64,000 bases of DNA, taken from Nannochloropsis oceanica. Its lineage: Eukaryota; Sar; Eustigmatophyceae; Eustigmatales; Monodopsidaceae. Location: NCBI GenBank assembly GCA_004519485.1, contig CP038128.1, positions 1,071,001 to 1,135,000 of the forward strand, given 5' to 3'. Shown here piece after piece: positions 1-9,938 of this stretch. The notes beneath the pieces were generated by a model that saw nothing but the letters and a program-made list of their open reading frames with translations, was not told where the DNA came from and did no database searches. The position numbers and the translations under genes were made by a program. Each line of letters begins with the position of its first letter. Position 1 is the stretch's first letter.

Positions 1-2450
1 TCGTCCACATTGCATTTAAACTTCATCCCTCCCAGCTCCCCACTGCCCCCCCGCACCCTCAGTAATAACCGATGCCTTACTAAGGTATTGATCTGAGCAA
101 ATAACTCAGTTGTCCCCGTGTTGTTCGCATAGCTTGCACCACTCGCCCGTGTCAAGGCCACCAAGCACGTAAAAATCGACAACAACCTCTCTAGTGAAAA
201 TGTCCGCGCACCATCCTTCTCTGTCTCTGCTTCTTGGGCTTCGGCAGCTCGGTCTTCTGCTGTGGCCGTGCGTTTGTTCCGTTTCGTGCCCCGGGTGGTT
301 GTGGAAGAGGAGGAGGAAGAGGAAGATTTGACGGCGAACAGCTGGAGGTCGGTATTAGGGGAGACGTGAGAGGCGAGGAAGGAGGCCAAGAGGAGGTAGA
401 GAGCCATTTTGGGAAGCTCATATCGGAGGAGAGCTTGGTGCTGGTGCTCCTGCTGGTGCGGTTGTTGAGGTATGAAAGAGGAAGATGATTTTTGTACTCC
501 ATTGGAGATGGTGGGGGAAAAGGGGGAGGAGGATGACGAGGACGACGAGGACAATGAGGGGGGGAGGGGAGGCAGGCTATTAGATTTTTCCAACGGCTCA
601 GCAGGCATGTGTAAACAGCTGTGTACGGCCCGTTGAATCAAAGGCCGCACCCGATCAAATAACGCTAGGTGCCCTGGCAGCTTTCCTCCCTCCCTCCCTC
701 CTCCACTACTAATACTCCGCCTTTCTGCCTGATTCTCCTTCCCTTTCTCCTCCTCTTCCTCCCTTCCTCCCTTCGCCAAGACCGGCTCCAAGTACTTTTC
801 GGATAGCAGCACCGCCATCCTCCTCATTTCTCTCACATCCCTTGTCGAGCTGTACAAAGAGGCGACTAAAACATTCACAAACCCCGCCACCAACGACTCA
901 AACTCCCTCTCCTCCTCCCCTTCCTCCCTCCCTCCCTCCATAGCCTCAGGAGAGGGAGGAAGCCCCGCCGCTACCCTCAAACTCCTCAACAAAATTGCCG
1001 TTGCTTGCACCTTGGTATAGGCGGGGAAAGGTACGTTCAATGCCAAGGCAGCTTCTAGCGAACCCGGCACCACCACCGGGGTCTCTGAAATCAAAATGAC
1101 AGTTAACGCCACCACGGCTCCTGCTCCTCCATGCCCCGGATTATGTCGATCCTTCCCTTGTGGCCCTGCAAGCATTGCGGGGAGTTCTGCAAGCTCGTGA
1201 CGGGCGAAGGAGGCACCACGGGGAAGGCGGTCGGCGCTGTCCAAGACGATGATGAAGGGCACAGTGCCTGTTGCTGCTGCCCCTCCGCCTCCTCCTCCTC
1301 CTCCTCCTCCTGCAAAAGTAGAATACAAATCAACCGATCCCTCTTTTCGAGCCGACTGCTGCTGCTGTGGCTGTTGTTGCTGAGTTCCGCGCCAGGAACG
1401 CAAGAGGTGGAGAAGACCTGCGGCCGTCGCGCACCGATTGGGGAGAGGAATGAGATGACTTCCGGTGGCTGCACCCACTCCCGCCGACACCTGCTGCACC
1501 GAGCTTCTCTGTGCATAGTAGGGATCTTCGTCATCGTCGTCCTCCTCCTCCTCGTCTTCCTCCTCATCGTCCTCATAACCCTCACTACCCCCACTGGTTC
1601 CCCCCTCGTCCTCCCCCCCCTCGACCTCCTCCTCCTCCATCCTTCCCTTTCCTTGCTTCCGCAGTTGCCGCTGCCGTTGCCTCGCCTCCCTCCGTTCCCT
1701 CCTAGCTAACACTCGATATTCCCGCTGTCGATCATCGTCAAACTCATCTACCTCCATATAACCCACCCCTTCCAACCCTAGTGCTTGCGCCTGCATCTCT
1801 ACATGTCTTAACCACGTAGCAGCTATCGTACTGTACAAAGACCGGGCTGTCGGGTGCTCCACCCCACGAATCAATGCATGTGGGAGCTTACATGATCGGA
1901 GGACATCGGCTACGACGCCTGTCTTGCCGCCACCGCTCGGCCCGTGCACTAGGAGGACGGAGGAAGAGGAGCACGGTTCTTCTACGGAGGGGAGGAGGCG
2001 GGCTAGCAGCTTAATTTGGGCTTCGCGGCCGACCCATTTGGCTTTAACTTGCTCGAGGGTTGGTGTTGGCGCAGCTGAAATGCTGAAAGGTCCGCCCCGG
2101 GCTTGCCGACCAGCATCACCATCGACTAAGGAGGGCGCGCTTGCTGCTCGTGCTGCTGCTGGCGCTTGCTCCTCCCGCATGCCCGTCAAGACATCCGTTA
2201 GTCCGAGCTGCTTGATGAATTCCTGGTTCTCTCGGATGCTGTCCTGTCGCCTCCGTTCAATTTCGGAAAGGTGTCGTTTGTTGTTGCCGGCATTCGTACC
2301 AGAGGCAGCGCCCGCAGAAGCCAATGACGAGGTCTGGACGTTCACTTTGCCGCCGCTACTATCCTCCCCTCCTCCAAACCAGCCGCCGCTCCCACTGCTG
2401 CCACTTCCACGGGACCGCTTCTTTCCATTTCCTGTCATGAAGGCAAACAT
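1..2450 (-). CDS. ORC5: Origin recognition complex subunit 5 (3' end beyond window)
   Basis: AAA+ subunit of the nuclear origin recognition complex that loads MCM helicase at replication origins. One open frame runs from ATG 2450 to the left edge with no stop, about 816 codons, so only a few C-terminal residues are missing. Visible parts: Walker A GPSGGGKT (near 1925-1955) followed by the ORC5-like stretch LPHALIRGVEHPTARSLY; Walker B FIIVLDSADRL; then a lid and C-terminal winged-helix part with FPAYTKVQ, VREMRRMAVL, ELPKMALYLLLASFLASHVS and FSLERLLSIFTCLV, ending in GGMKFKCNVD, all in the order of animal and plant ORC5. An acidic, low-complexity insertion of roughly 100 residues separates Walker A from Walker B, and Ser/Pro-rich and Gln/His-rich stretches interrupt the C-terminal half; these make it longer than usual ORC5 (about 430-530 residues). 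A second in-frame ATG lies at 2438. Intronless in this window; head-to-head with DDX47. Confidence 0.9.
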   Translation of the reverse strand, partial: MFAFMTGNGKKRSRGSGSSGSGGWFGGGEDSSGGKVNVQTSSLASAGAASGTNAGNNKRHLSEIERRRQDSIRENQEFIKQLGLTDVLTGMREEQAPAAARAASAPSLVDGDAGRQARGGPFSISAAPTPTLEQVKAKWVGREAQIKLLARLLPSVEEPCSSSSVLLVHGPSGGGKTGVVADVLRSCKLPHALIRGVEHPTARSLYSTIAATWLRHVEMQAQALGLEGVGYMEVDEFDDDRQREYRVLARRERREARQRQRQLRKQGKGRMEEEEVEGGEDEGGTSGGSEGYEDDEEEDEEEEDDDDEDPYYAQRSSVQQVSAGVGAATGSHLIPLPNRCATAAGLLHLLRSWRGTQQQQPQQQQSARKEGSVDLYSTFAGGGGGGGGGGAAATGTVPFIIVLDSADRLPRGASFARHELAELPAMLAGPQGKDRHNPGHGGAGAVVALTVILISETPVVVPGSLEAALALNVPFPAYTKVQATAILLRSLRVAAGLPPSPEAMEGGREEGEEEREFESLVAGFVNVLVASLYSSTRDVREMRRMAVLLSEKYLEPVLAKGGREEEEEKGKENQAERRSISSGGGREGGKLPGHLALFDRVRPLIQRAVHSCLHMPAEPLEKSNSLPPLPPSLSSSSSSSSSPFSPTISNGVQKSSSSFIPQQPHQQEHQHQALLRYELPKMALYLLLASFLASHVSPNTDLQLFAVKSSSSSSSSTTTRGTKRNKRTATAEDRAAEAQEAETEKDGARTFSLERLLSIFTCLVALTRASGASYANNTGTTELFAQINTLVRHRLLLRVRGGSGELGGMKFKCNVD

Positions 2451-2768
2451 GCCGCCGCCTGTGAGTGTATAGGTTGTGTGGGATGGGTGATTTGGACACG
2501 AAACGCAACGAAGCGAGGAACGTGGGGGGCGGTAGCGCGGCCCGGGTAAGCGAAGGCTCAGCCGATGTGAGTCGGTAGCCACATGGCCAGCAACGCAATG
2601 CAATGATTTGTTGTCACTGAGACAATCTTATCATCGATACCTCCATGTCAAGGACAAGCACTACACCTGTCACGCTTACGGTGCACTACGGCCCTACATT
2701 TCTACCACAGGTCAAAAGTCAAGGGTCAAAACCAATCACCACCTTGCGCCTCTCCCGCCACACAAGCT
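2451..2768. promoter_or_regulatory. Shared divergent promoter region, ORC5/DDX47
   Basis: 318 bp separate the ATGs of two divergent genes and hold no coding frame, so both promoters and 5' leaders must lie here. No clear TATA box was seen. Inference from gene orientation only. Confidence 0.5.
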
Positions 2769-4340
2769 ATGGCCCCGATCGAGGCACCCTCCACCTCGAC
2801 CCTGGTCGAGAAGATTAAGAAGAAGCTCATGCCCGTCCATGTGAAGGGCGATAGTAACAAGGAGGCTGCCGCAGCAGCATCTGCACAACCCTCAGTTAGT
2901 CAGAAGAATGACGACGAGATACCCGACCCCGATGAGGAAGGCGAGGAGGTAGACGTCGCGACCTTTGAGGAGTTGGGTGTGGTGAAGCCCTTGTGCGAAG
3001 CCTGCACGGCCATTGGCTGGATCAAACCCACGGATATTCAACAACAAGCCATTCATGCGGCGCTGCAAGGCCGTGACGTGATCGGGCTGGCCGAGACAGG
3101 CTCCGGAAAAACAGGCGCATTTGCCTTGCCCGTGCTCCAGGCCTTGCTAGCCAAGCCTCAAAGGCTGTTTGCCGTCGTCCTGGCCCCAACACGCGAGCTT
3201 GCCTTCCAAATCCATGAGGTCTTTGAGGCGCTCGGCGCAAGCATTGGTTTGAAATGCTGCTGTGTTGTGGGCGGGGTGGACATGATGACGCAAGCCATCG
3301 CATTGGCCCGCAAACCCCACATCGTCGTCGCTACCCCCGGACGTCTGGTCGACCACCTCGAAAACACGAAAGGTTTCAATCTCCGTGAAGCCCGCTTTTT
3401 GATCCTAGACGAAGCAGATCGCATGCTCTCCATGGACTTTGAAGAGGAAATCAACAAAATTCTGACGGTCATGCCCACGGGGAAAGCCCGTCGGACCTTC
3501 CTCTTCAGTGCTACCATGACCAGCAAGGTCGCCAAGCTCCAACGCGCCTCCCTCACCGACCCAGTAAAGGTAGAAGTATCCTCCAAATTCTCCACCCCCC
3601 GCACTCTGGTCCAGCAGTACCTGTTTATTCCGGCCAAGTACAAGGACTGCTACCTTGCCTACGTTCTGAACGAATTCGCTGGACAAACCACCCTGGTGTT
3701 CGTCAGCACATGCAACAATGCCCAACGCCTCGCCCTTCTTCTGCGCAACCTAGGGTTTGGCGCCATCTGCCTACACGGGCAAATGACCCAACCCAAACGC
3801 CTGGGTGCCTTGCATAAATTCAAGTCAGGACAGCGATCTATCCTCATTGCTACTGACGTTGCGTCACGCGGGCTTGACATCCCAGCTGTGGACCTGGTCA
3901 TCAATTTCGACATCCCCTCGCATGGAAAAGACTACATCCATCGTGTCGGGAGGACGGCAAGGGCGGGGAGGGCAGGGAGGTCGATCGCATTTGTCACTCA
4001 ATATGATGTGGAGGTGTACCAAAGGTTGGAGCTCTTGTTGGGCACCAAGTTACCCGAGTATAAAGCAGAGGAGGAAACCGTGTTAATTTTATTGGAGAGG
4101 GTCAGCGAAGCGCAACGAATTGCAGTGCGAGAACTGAGGGAGTTGCAATTGGGCGGGGGGAAGAAGCGGAAGAGAGGGGGAGGGGAGGAGGAGGGGGAGG
4201 AGGCGGAGGGGGAGGAAGGGGGCGGAGCGGAGGGGAAACGTTTTCCAGGGTCAAAGGGGGGAGTAAGGGGGGGGGGGGGGGGGGGGGGAGGGAGGGGACG
4301 GGGAGGAAGGGGGAGAGGACGGGGCCGAGGGAGGTTTTAA
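2769..4340 (+). CDS. DDX47: DEAD-box RNA helicase DDX47/Rrp3
   Basis: Nucleolar ATP-dependent RNA helicase of the DDX47/Rrp3 branch, known to act in 18S rRNA (small subunit) maturation. 523 residues, no intron. Seen: acidic N-terminus; Q-motif with TFEELGV (about 65-92); Walker A AETGSGKT (108-115); APTRELA; ATPGRL; DEAD box LDEADRML (about 213-220); SAT (247-249); the helicase-C core with [25 protein letters not shown] and [11 protein letters not shown]. The phrase [17 protein letters not shown] is typical of DDX47. The tail after about residue 455 is a basic Gly/Glu then Gly/Arg (RGG-like) extension, encoded in part by a 22-nt G run, and probably binds RNA. Start ATG 2769 is chosen because it opens the frame just after a 5' leader; Met21 is a possible alternative. 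Confidence 0.95.
   Translation: MAPIEAPSTSTLVEKIKKKLMPVHVKGDSNKEAAAAASAQPSVSQKNDDEIPDPDEEGEEVDVATFEELGVVKPLCEACTAIGWIKPTDIQQQAIHAALQGRDVIGLAETGSGKTGAFALPVLQALLAKPQRLFAVVLAPTRELAFQIHEVFEALGASIGLKCCCVVGGVDMMTQAIALARKPHIVVATPGRLVDHLENTKGFNLREARFLILDEADRMLSMDFEEEINKILTVMPTGKARRTFLFSATMTSKVAKLQRASLTDPVKVEVSSKFSTPRTLVQQYLFIPAKYKDCYLAYVLNEFAGQTTLVFVSTCNNAQRLALLLRNLGFGAICLHGQMTQPKRLGALHKFKSGQRSILIATDVASRGLDIPAVDLVINFDIPSHGKDYIHRVGRTARAGRAGRSIAFVTQYDVEVYQRLELLLGTKLPEYKAEEETVLILLERVSEAQRIAVRELRELQLGGGKKRKRGGGEEEGEEAEGEEGGGAEGKRFPGSKGGVRGGGGGGGGRGRGGRGRGRGRGRF
4267..4288 (+). repeat. 22-nt G homopolymer inside DDX47 coding sequence
   Basis: An uninterrupted run of 22 G encodes part of the poly-Gly tail of DDX47. 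The frame stays open through it and ends in Gly-Arg repeats, so the length as given is compatible with an intact gene. Such runs are prone to slippage and to sequencing error. Confidence 0.9.
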
Positions 4341-4815
4341 TCTGAAATGTGGAGGAGGGAGGGAGGGAGATGAAGAAACGGTTGAGAAAAAGTCCCTGGT
4401 GTACAAAAAGTTTAGAAGTGTGTATTGTTTTATCACTTTATTCATGGAGGTGAAGAGAAAACAATGAAAAGTGCGACAGCGTACGGACCTAAGGGCGTGC
4501 GGAGCGAAGGAACACGTCGAAAGTAAAGAGATATGGGTGCGTGGAAACGGAAGGCATATCGTATCCACGATTTGTCCGGGATATGTCTCTAACTCTTGCA
4601 ATTTGTTGCTGAATAGTGCGATTTCAACTTTCTATGCCGGTGAATTATATTAAATTAGGATTTCTCTTCTTCCAAATTATGAATTTGTGCATACACGCTC
4701 ATGCAATATTCCTCTCAAACAGCTATTGCTGTTATTGCTGTTGGTCTTCCCCATCCTCCCTCCCTCCTTCCCTTCTCTATACACGCTTCAGTCTCAACAT
4801 TTTTTGTTGTTTATC
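4341..4815. other. Tail-to-tail gap DDX47/MRNIP
   Basis: 475 bp between two convergent stop codons. Purine-rich just after DDX47, then AT-richer, then C/T-rich towards MRNIP. It should hold both 3' UTRs; no gene was seen. Confidence 0.6.
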
Positions 4816-5904
4816 TTACATGAAAGCGGACCATCGGCTGTTGCTACTAATCGCAACCCTGTTGCTACTTGCGGCTGCTGCTGCTGCTCCTCCTCCTCCT
4901 CCTCCTCTTCCTCTCTCTCCTCCCTGCACAGCAGATACATGCCGCTTGTTGCTTTCCGTTACAGCATCATAAGACCGCATACGCTTACTCACTTCCCCCC
5001 CCGTCTCATATCTTCCAACTTCTCCTCTTGTTTCCCCCATCGAGGCCTCCCAACCCCATCCATCATGCTGCTGGTGCTGTTGGTACTGCAGGTGCTGCTT
5101 GTGGTACCCACGATTGTCCTCTTGGATCCGCATCGCTTCCTCATCTTCCTCATCGTTGTTGCTATCCCCACCCCGCTTCCGAGCTTGTCTTTGTCGTCCA
5201 TGACCCCAATTTTCCTCTCTTTCTTTTCCTTCGCTTCCTCCTTCGCCTCCTCCTCGCTTGCGTCGCCCCCCGTGCCGTCCGCTTTTTCCTCCTCCTCCTC
5301 CTCTTCCTCCTCTTCCTATTTTACCTCTTTCCCTCGCCGCCGGCAACTCCGTCACAAACCGTCCATCTTCCTCCTCCATATCCTCACTCACCAAGCTCAT
5401 CAAGCTCGCGCCATGGAATCCATTACCGCTTATGCTACTTTGTGCGTCTTCTCTCTGTGTATCTATTAAAAATGCGCCCCAACGGCTTCCAACCTCTCCT
5501 CCTCCACCCCCACCACCATGGGCATTACCCTCTTGCGAAACGGATCCGTCCGCAGACCCGCTCATCTGATGCTGGTTCTGAAGATGATAGTTGTTATGGT
5601 GGCGCAGCTCCTCCTCTACCTCTCCTTCTTCTCCTCCTCCTCCTTGATAGCATTCGTACAAAGGAGGCGACGCAGGGACCTGCATCGAACGTTGCTGATG
5701 AAGCTGATCCCGCGCTTCGCCGTGCTGTGCATTTAATTGCTGTGCGGCTAGACGGAGCTCCTTGGCGCTGTCGGTCCTCGCATAGACTTTGATAATGCTT
5801 TGCTTGGCCCCACACATCCGGCATGCCCATTTGCGGTTCTTGGTCTCTTGGTTGGGAATGAAGACGTGGCATCGATAGCATTGCACAAGGACGAAGGTTG
5901 GCAT
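4816..5904 (-). CDS. MRNIP: MRNIP-like zinc-binding protein
   Basis: Homolog of MRN complex-interacting protein, which in animals binds MRE11-RAD50-NBS1 and promotes the DNA damage response. 362 residues, one exon. The N-terminal domain (1-55) has the family pattern FVLVQCYRCHVFIPNQ, then KWACRMCGAKQSI and YARTDSAKELRLAAQQLN: two CxxC pairs forming a zinc ribbon followed by the conserved helix. The rest is low-complexity (Gln, His, Gly, Glu, Lys/Arg) and probably disordered. A short motif, SRWGAFL mid-protein and SRWSAFM at the extreme C-terminus, occurs twice; similar W-x-x-F-L motifs are a recurrent element of this family. The C-terminal half is read on the strand opposite a C/T-rich tract, so many spurious frames exist there; the N-terminal domain fixes the true one. 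Confidence 0.85.
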   Translation of the reverse strand: MPTFVLVQCYRCHVFIPNQETKNRKWACRMCGAKQSIIKVYARTDSAKELRLAAQQLNAQHGEARDQLHQQRSMQVPASPPLYECYQGGGGEEGEVEEELRHHNNYHLQNQHQMSGSADGSVSQEGNAHGGGGGGGEVGSRWGAFLIDTQREDAQSSISGNGFHGASLMSLVSEDMEEEDGRFVTELPAARERGKIGRGGRGGGGGKSGRHGGRRKRGGGEGGSEGKEREENWGHGRQRQARKRGGDSNNDEEDEEAMRIQEDNRGYHKQHLQYQQHQQHDGWGWEASMGETRGEVGRYETGGEVSKRMRSYDAVTESNKRHVSAVQGGERGRGGGGGGAAAAAASSNRVAISSNSRWSAFM

Positions 5905-6167
5905 TCTCCCTGTCGAGTGTGGAGTGGTGGAGTGGGTTGATGGCGCGTTGGGGTAAAACGAGGACTATGTTAGTAAATAATGTGTGCTTGAAAAGTTGCC
6001 GCCGTGTGCCTTACGAGCGATAGGAGGATAACAGCGAACGGCTGTGGCTCTTGTGCGTGAGCGGCAGAGAAAAGAGCAGAAATAGAATTATTTGTCTCAC
6101 GGTCACACGCGCAATGCTACCACACGCACAGGATAAGGACGGTGGATAGGGAGGAGGGGGGGCAGCC
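5905..6167. promoter_or_regulatory. Shared divergent promoter region, MRNIP/POP5
   Basis: 263 bp between divergent ATGs with no coding frame. Must contain both transcription starts; no TATA box recognised. Confidence 0.5.
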
Positions 6168-7226
6168 ATGCGGGTCCGCCTCCGCTACTTGACTTGCAAA
6201 CTCGATCTCCCCCTGCAGGCCGATACCGCTCGGAAGAAGACGACTGCGTTTGAAATCCTCAAGACCATCAAGGTGAGGGCACTGCACACGGAAGGCATAG
6301 AGTGGAGAGGGACAAGGGGGGGGGCACAGATATTTTCATGAGACCCGTCATCATCTCTCTCGACCTCCCGGCTGTCGGGCTTTCGGTCCCCCTCACTCTC
6401 CACCACCCTGCCTCACGCTTCGCGATGGTGGGTTGCGAACGACTCGCATATCCGAGACATTCAGTATAAGCTTGGACTGTTGACATGCCTGCAATGACTG
6501 TGCCAGTTGTTCATGCTTGTGCTTGTGGTCTTGTGAGCAGTTTTGTGAGGCCCCTCGAGGAGAGATTTGAATTGCGCATGCCGAAGCAGGCTGAAACTGT
6601 ACCGTCCAGAGCACTACACACACCCTATATATCATGTGCACTTGAACCACCTCAAGGCTTGTGCGGCTCTGACACCTGTATGCTCGTTCTTGACCGTAAT
6701 GAATCATTGGAAAATCTTCTCCACTCTCTCGCTTGACCTCCGCACTCATCTTCCCCTCCCTCCCCACGCAACTATTCTCACCTCTCCTCCACCGTACCAC
6801 CCACAGGAATCAATCCAAATTAATTTTGGTGACTTTGGAATAGCTGCCCTGCTCAATTCTTTGCAGATCCGGTACTATGATGAAGCCACGCACATCTTTA
6901 TTTTGCGCTGCTCACGCGAAGGCTACCGCTCCGCCTGGGCAGCCATGACCCTACTTACTTCCCTCGGTGGCGGTAACAGCAGTAACAGCAGCAGTACTAG
7001 TAGCACTCGTACTAAAGCAAGTATAAGCGTGTTACGTGTTTCGGGCTCCGTGCGCACGTGTCGGACAGACGCGGTAGAGATCCTGGTAATGGCTGCGAAA
7101 GCAGCAGCAGCGGCGTGTGTTTTGCAACAGCAGATGGAGGAAGTCCACGAAGAGGACGAGGAGTGGGTAAAAACCAAGCGCATTTACTACCAGACGCAAA
7201 TTGAAGGGGCCATCCAAGGCGTGTAA
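6168..7226 (+). CDS. POP5: RNase P/MRP subunit POP5
   Basis: Protein subunit of nuclear RNase P and RNase MRP, which mature tRNA 5' ends and rRNA. Two exons: 6168-6272 and 6807-7226 (174 residues); the 534-bp intron has donor AAG|GTGAGG and acceptor CCACAG|GAA, phase 0. Exon 1 gives MRVRLRYLTCKLDL and FEILKTIK, matching the family start MVRFKHRYLLCEL. Exon 2 continues INFGDFGIAAL, then IRYYDEATHIFILRCSREGY, VSGSVRTCRTDAVEIL and a C-terminal acidic tail, the order seen in human POP5. A Ser/Asn-rich loop interrupts the domain after LLTSLGGG. The joined reading crosses the splice site without loss of alignment, which supports the intron. Confidence 0.9.
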
Positions 7227-7936
7227 AAAGAGACGACACAGGTAGGTTGTACAATGAGGGGGAAGAGAAGGGTAGCACACACGTGTGGATGAAGCTGGGT
7301 GAGGAGAGGAAAGGAGCACATAGTAAAAGCGGGTGTGGCGCCAAGGAATCTCCCCGCGCCCATGCGTACATTAATGATGCCAGAAGAAACCACATCGCTT
7401 AAAACAACTGCAATGCTCACGTTTGTCCATGACTTGCTGTTGTGCCGCGGTGTGACATGCACTTTATGTAAAGTTGAAAAAAACGCTTGTTCTTCGACAC
7501 TTGTTCAAGTATCCCTTCCGTGTTTCTGAGAAATAGAAGAGAAGAGAAATATGTAGGTATGGAAAGATGTATACTCTTCGAATTTTCGTGACTTCTCTTT
7601 CGCTCTCCCCTCTGCACACCAAAGCAGAGGTTGGAAACAAAGGCCAAGCATCATCCTGGAGTTTTATCACATGCACCACTCTTACCGGAGACCAAGACAC
7701 TCAGGCCCTACAGCTGTTAACATCAATATCAAGGAGACAAGGCATTGAATAAATGAAAACACTCACACAAGAGACCGAGTGGATAGATGCTGAATAGCCC
7801 AGCCTAAAGAAAAGTAATGGACATAAGTAAATATGACATGACGACAAGGGTGGACGAAAGTGATCAGCGATAGTTCTACATTTTTGTCGTTTATTTCACT
7901 TATTTGATTCCTTCTCCTCCCTTCTTCCCTTTCCCC
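7227..7936. other. Tail-to-tail gap POP5/TrmJ-like
   Basis: 710 bp between convergent stops, with no supported gene. Contains AATAAA near 7747, which could end the POP5 transcript but lies over 500 bp past its stop. Confidence 0.5.
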
Positions 7937-9484
7937 TCACCATCCTGATCCTCTGCGCTTTGCCTTCTCCTCATCCTGCCACCCCTCTCCCCCATCCTCC
8001 TCCTGCGCCATTCTCTCCCTATCCAACTCCTTTTTCCACTTTATCTCCTCCTCCCCCACACCATCCACAAGCACCGCACCTCCCTCCCTCCCTCCCTCCC
8101 TCCCTCTCTCCTTCCCTCCCTCCTTCCCTCCCCCCTTCTCCCTCCTGGGCGTCGTCGCCCGTTGCCGTCCCCTAGCATTCGCTTCCTTCAACTCATTTTT
8201 CAAATTTTCCAATTTTTCATGCTTGCTAACAACCGTCGAGACAGCGCCGTGAAGGGCGTTAACATCCCTCACATCAGGCCTTGATCTCAGCAACCAGCTT
8301 TTTAATCTATCATATAACCCTCTCCTTACATGTGGGTCTGGGTTCAATTCAGTTGCGTCCAGCATGTCTTGTATTCTCTTCCAGACACCATCTACCTCAC
8401 CGGTGGTTGCGAGGCGGGTGCCCTTGGCAAGGCTTAATGTAGCTTCTTTGTATGTGTAGAGGTTGTCACCGAGGTGAGCGCGGGCTTTCCAATATTCGTA
8501 GCTTGGAGGGGGGGGGAAGAAGGAAGGGAAGGTGGTAGGTGGTAAAGAGAATTAAACGAGAAGGGGGGGATGATGGGTCCATCAGATATCTATGTATCAA
8601 TTTTATTCACTTTAAATTGATCCCTTTTTCTCCTCTGCCTACACTCCCGTGCGACTACCACTCACTGACTTACCCGCAAATCTGCACAGCCTGGCCGAGA
8701 TTCAAGCTGCTAAACGCAGTATTCGTCGGTATCTGCAGCAGGCGCGTCGCATACACCAAATCTTCATTTATCAATCCATTCCGCTCTGAGCCGAACATAT
8801 AGCCTGTCCTTGCCCCACCTACGGTAGGAAAGACGAGGGGAAAAAGAGGCAGGAAGGAGGATGATTGGAAAGAAGTCAGGAGTGCAGAAAAAGATTTGTC
8901 TTGTACATACCTTGTGCGAAAGACTCCAAGGAACCTACCGCCAGACGCGCCGCTTCTTCAGGCGTGACAATTGTTACCGTCATATCCCGTTGCCGAGCAC
9001 TCGTGCCGATCACTTCACTCAAGTCCGAGACTGCTGCTCCTACGTCTGGAAAAATGCGGGCGGCCTCCAATATTGCATCAGCGCCCGATGCCCGTGCCCG
9101 TGCCATGGGCGTTAAATGGTCGCAAAAAGGGTTAATGATGCGAAGGTCAGTGAGCCCAAAATTGAGCATAGCACGCGCACAGGAACCAATATTCTCGTCG
9201 AGGTAAGGCCGTACCAGTATGACGGCTGGAGCGCCCTTATCCTTTAGCGCGGCCTCGAATGCGATTGTCTTTTTAGGTTGTCGCACACTGCGGTCGGCCG
9301 AGCTCATTCTTGTAAGACGATGTGGCTGTACACGTGCAGGGGCTACCGATGGATTCGATGGCGTCACAAATGCTTTGGCCGCGCCTGTGGTTAGAAGCAG
9401 GATCAGCAGCAGTGATAGGGGTGGGAGGAGGCTGGGAAGGGAGAGGGGGAGGGGGCGTAGGTGATGGTGTAGGGAAGCCCCCAT
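7937..9484 (-). CDS. Plastid-targeted SPOUT (TrmJ-like) RNA 2'-O-methyltransferase
   Basis: SpoU/TrmD-fold methyltransferase closest to TrmJ/TrmH family XII enzymes, which 2'-O-methylate tRNA position 32 using S-adenosylmethionine. Three exons on the minus strand: 9484-8911, 8818-8674 and 8501-7937 (427 residues); donors GTATGT and GTAAGT. Residues 1-40 form a signal peptide ending in AAKAF|VTPS, the heterokont ASAFAP-type plastid signal, then a basic transit stretch. The catalytic domain runs ILVRPYLDENIGSCARAMLNFG, MARARASGADAILEAA, then across exon 2 MFGSERNGLINEDL and IPTNTAFSSLNLGQAVQI, the conserved motifs 2 and 3 that form the SAM knot. Exon 3 adds YEYWKARAHLG and a helical region like the TrmJ C-terminal part, then a Gly/Arg/Glu tail coded by a TCCC-type repeat. 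Exact substrate (tRNA or rRNA) is inferred. Head-to-head with lysyl-tRNA synthetase. Confidence 0.85.
8080..8134 (-). repeat. TCCC-type simple repeat within TrmJ-like coding region
   Basis: Near-perfect tetranucleotide CTCC tract. On the coding (minus) strand it specifies Gly-Gly-Arg-Glu type repeats in the C-terminal tail, so length changes not in multiples of three would shift the frame near the end of the protein. Confidence 0.8.
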
Positions 9485-9938
9485 TTCCGACCGGGCAAGT
9501 CGCTGTGACGTCTACACGTGGGTAAGCTGCAGTTCTAGCCTGTGTGATCAGTATTAGTGGGTGGATGGTGGGTAGTTGGGCTTGAGATTGAGTGTCATTT
9601 GGGTGTGCGGTCGTGGTTTGGGGTGGCCATGTCGCTTCAACAATCAACGAAGCGCGGGGTGGCTGGGGCTGTTGTTGCTGCTACCTTGCCTCTTTTGCCA
9701 ATGCATTATGTATGTTTGGACTTTAAAGCTCCATGCGTAGTTTGTTTGATTCGCTGGTCTTGTAATTATCACTCGTCGGGGTTACGTGGTCTTTGCTGCA
9801 TGGCTTGTCTGGCCCGCAATCTTTGCCCCACCACTCTATCCTTGGCCCACCCCGCACATCGTCAGTCCAACCCTACATTCAATACACAAATACACAGGCC
9901 AACCACGCTCGCGAGGCAGCCATCTACACGCCACAGGA
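9485..9938. promoter_or_regulatory. Shared divergent promoter region, TrmJ-like/KARS
   Basis: 454 bp between two genes for plastid-targeted tRNA-related enzymes. No coding frame was supported, and shared control is plausible but inferred. Confidence 0.5.

Noticed and set aside
4869-5792. A 307-codon plus-strand frame rich in Leu, Ser and Pro
   Set aside because: It is antisense to MRNIP, whose zinc-ribbon domain fixes the coding strand; the frame is open because of the C/T-rich sequence.
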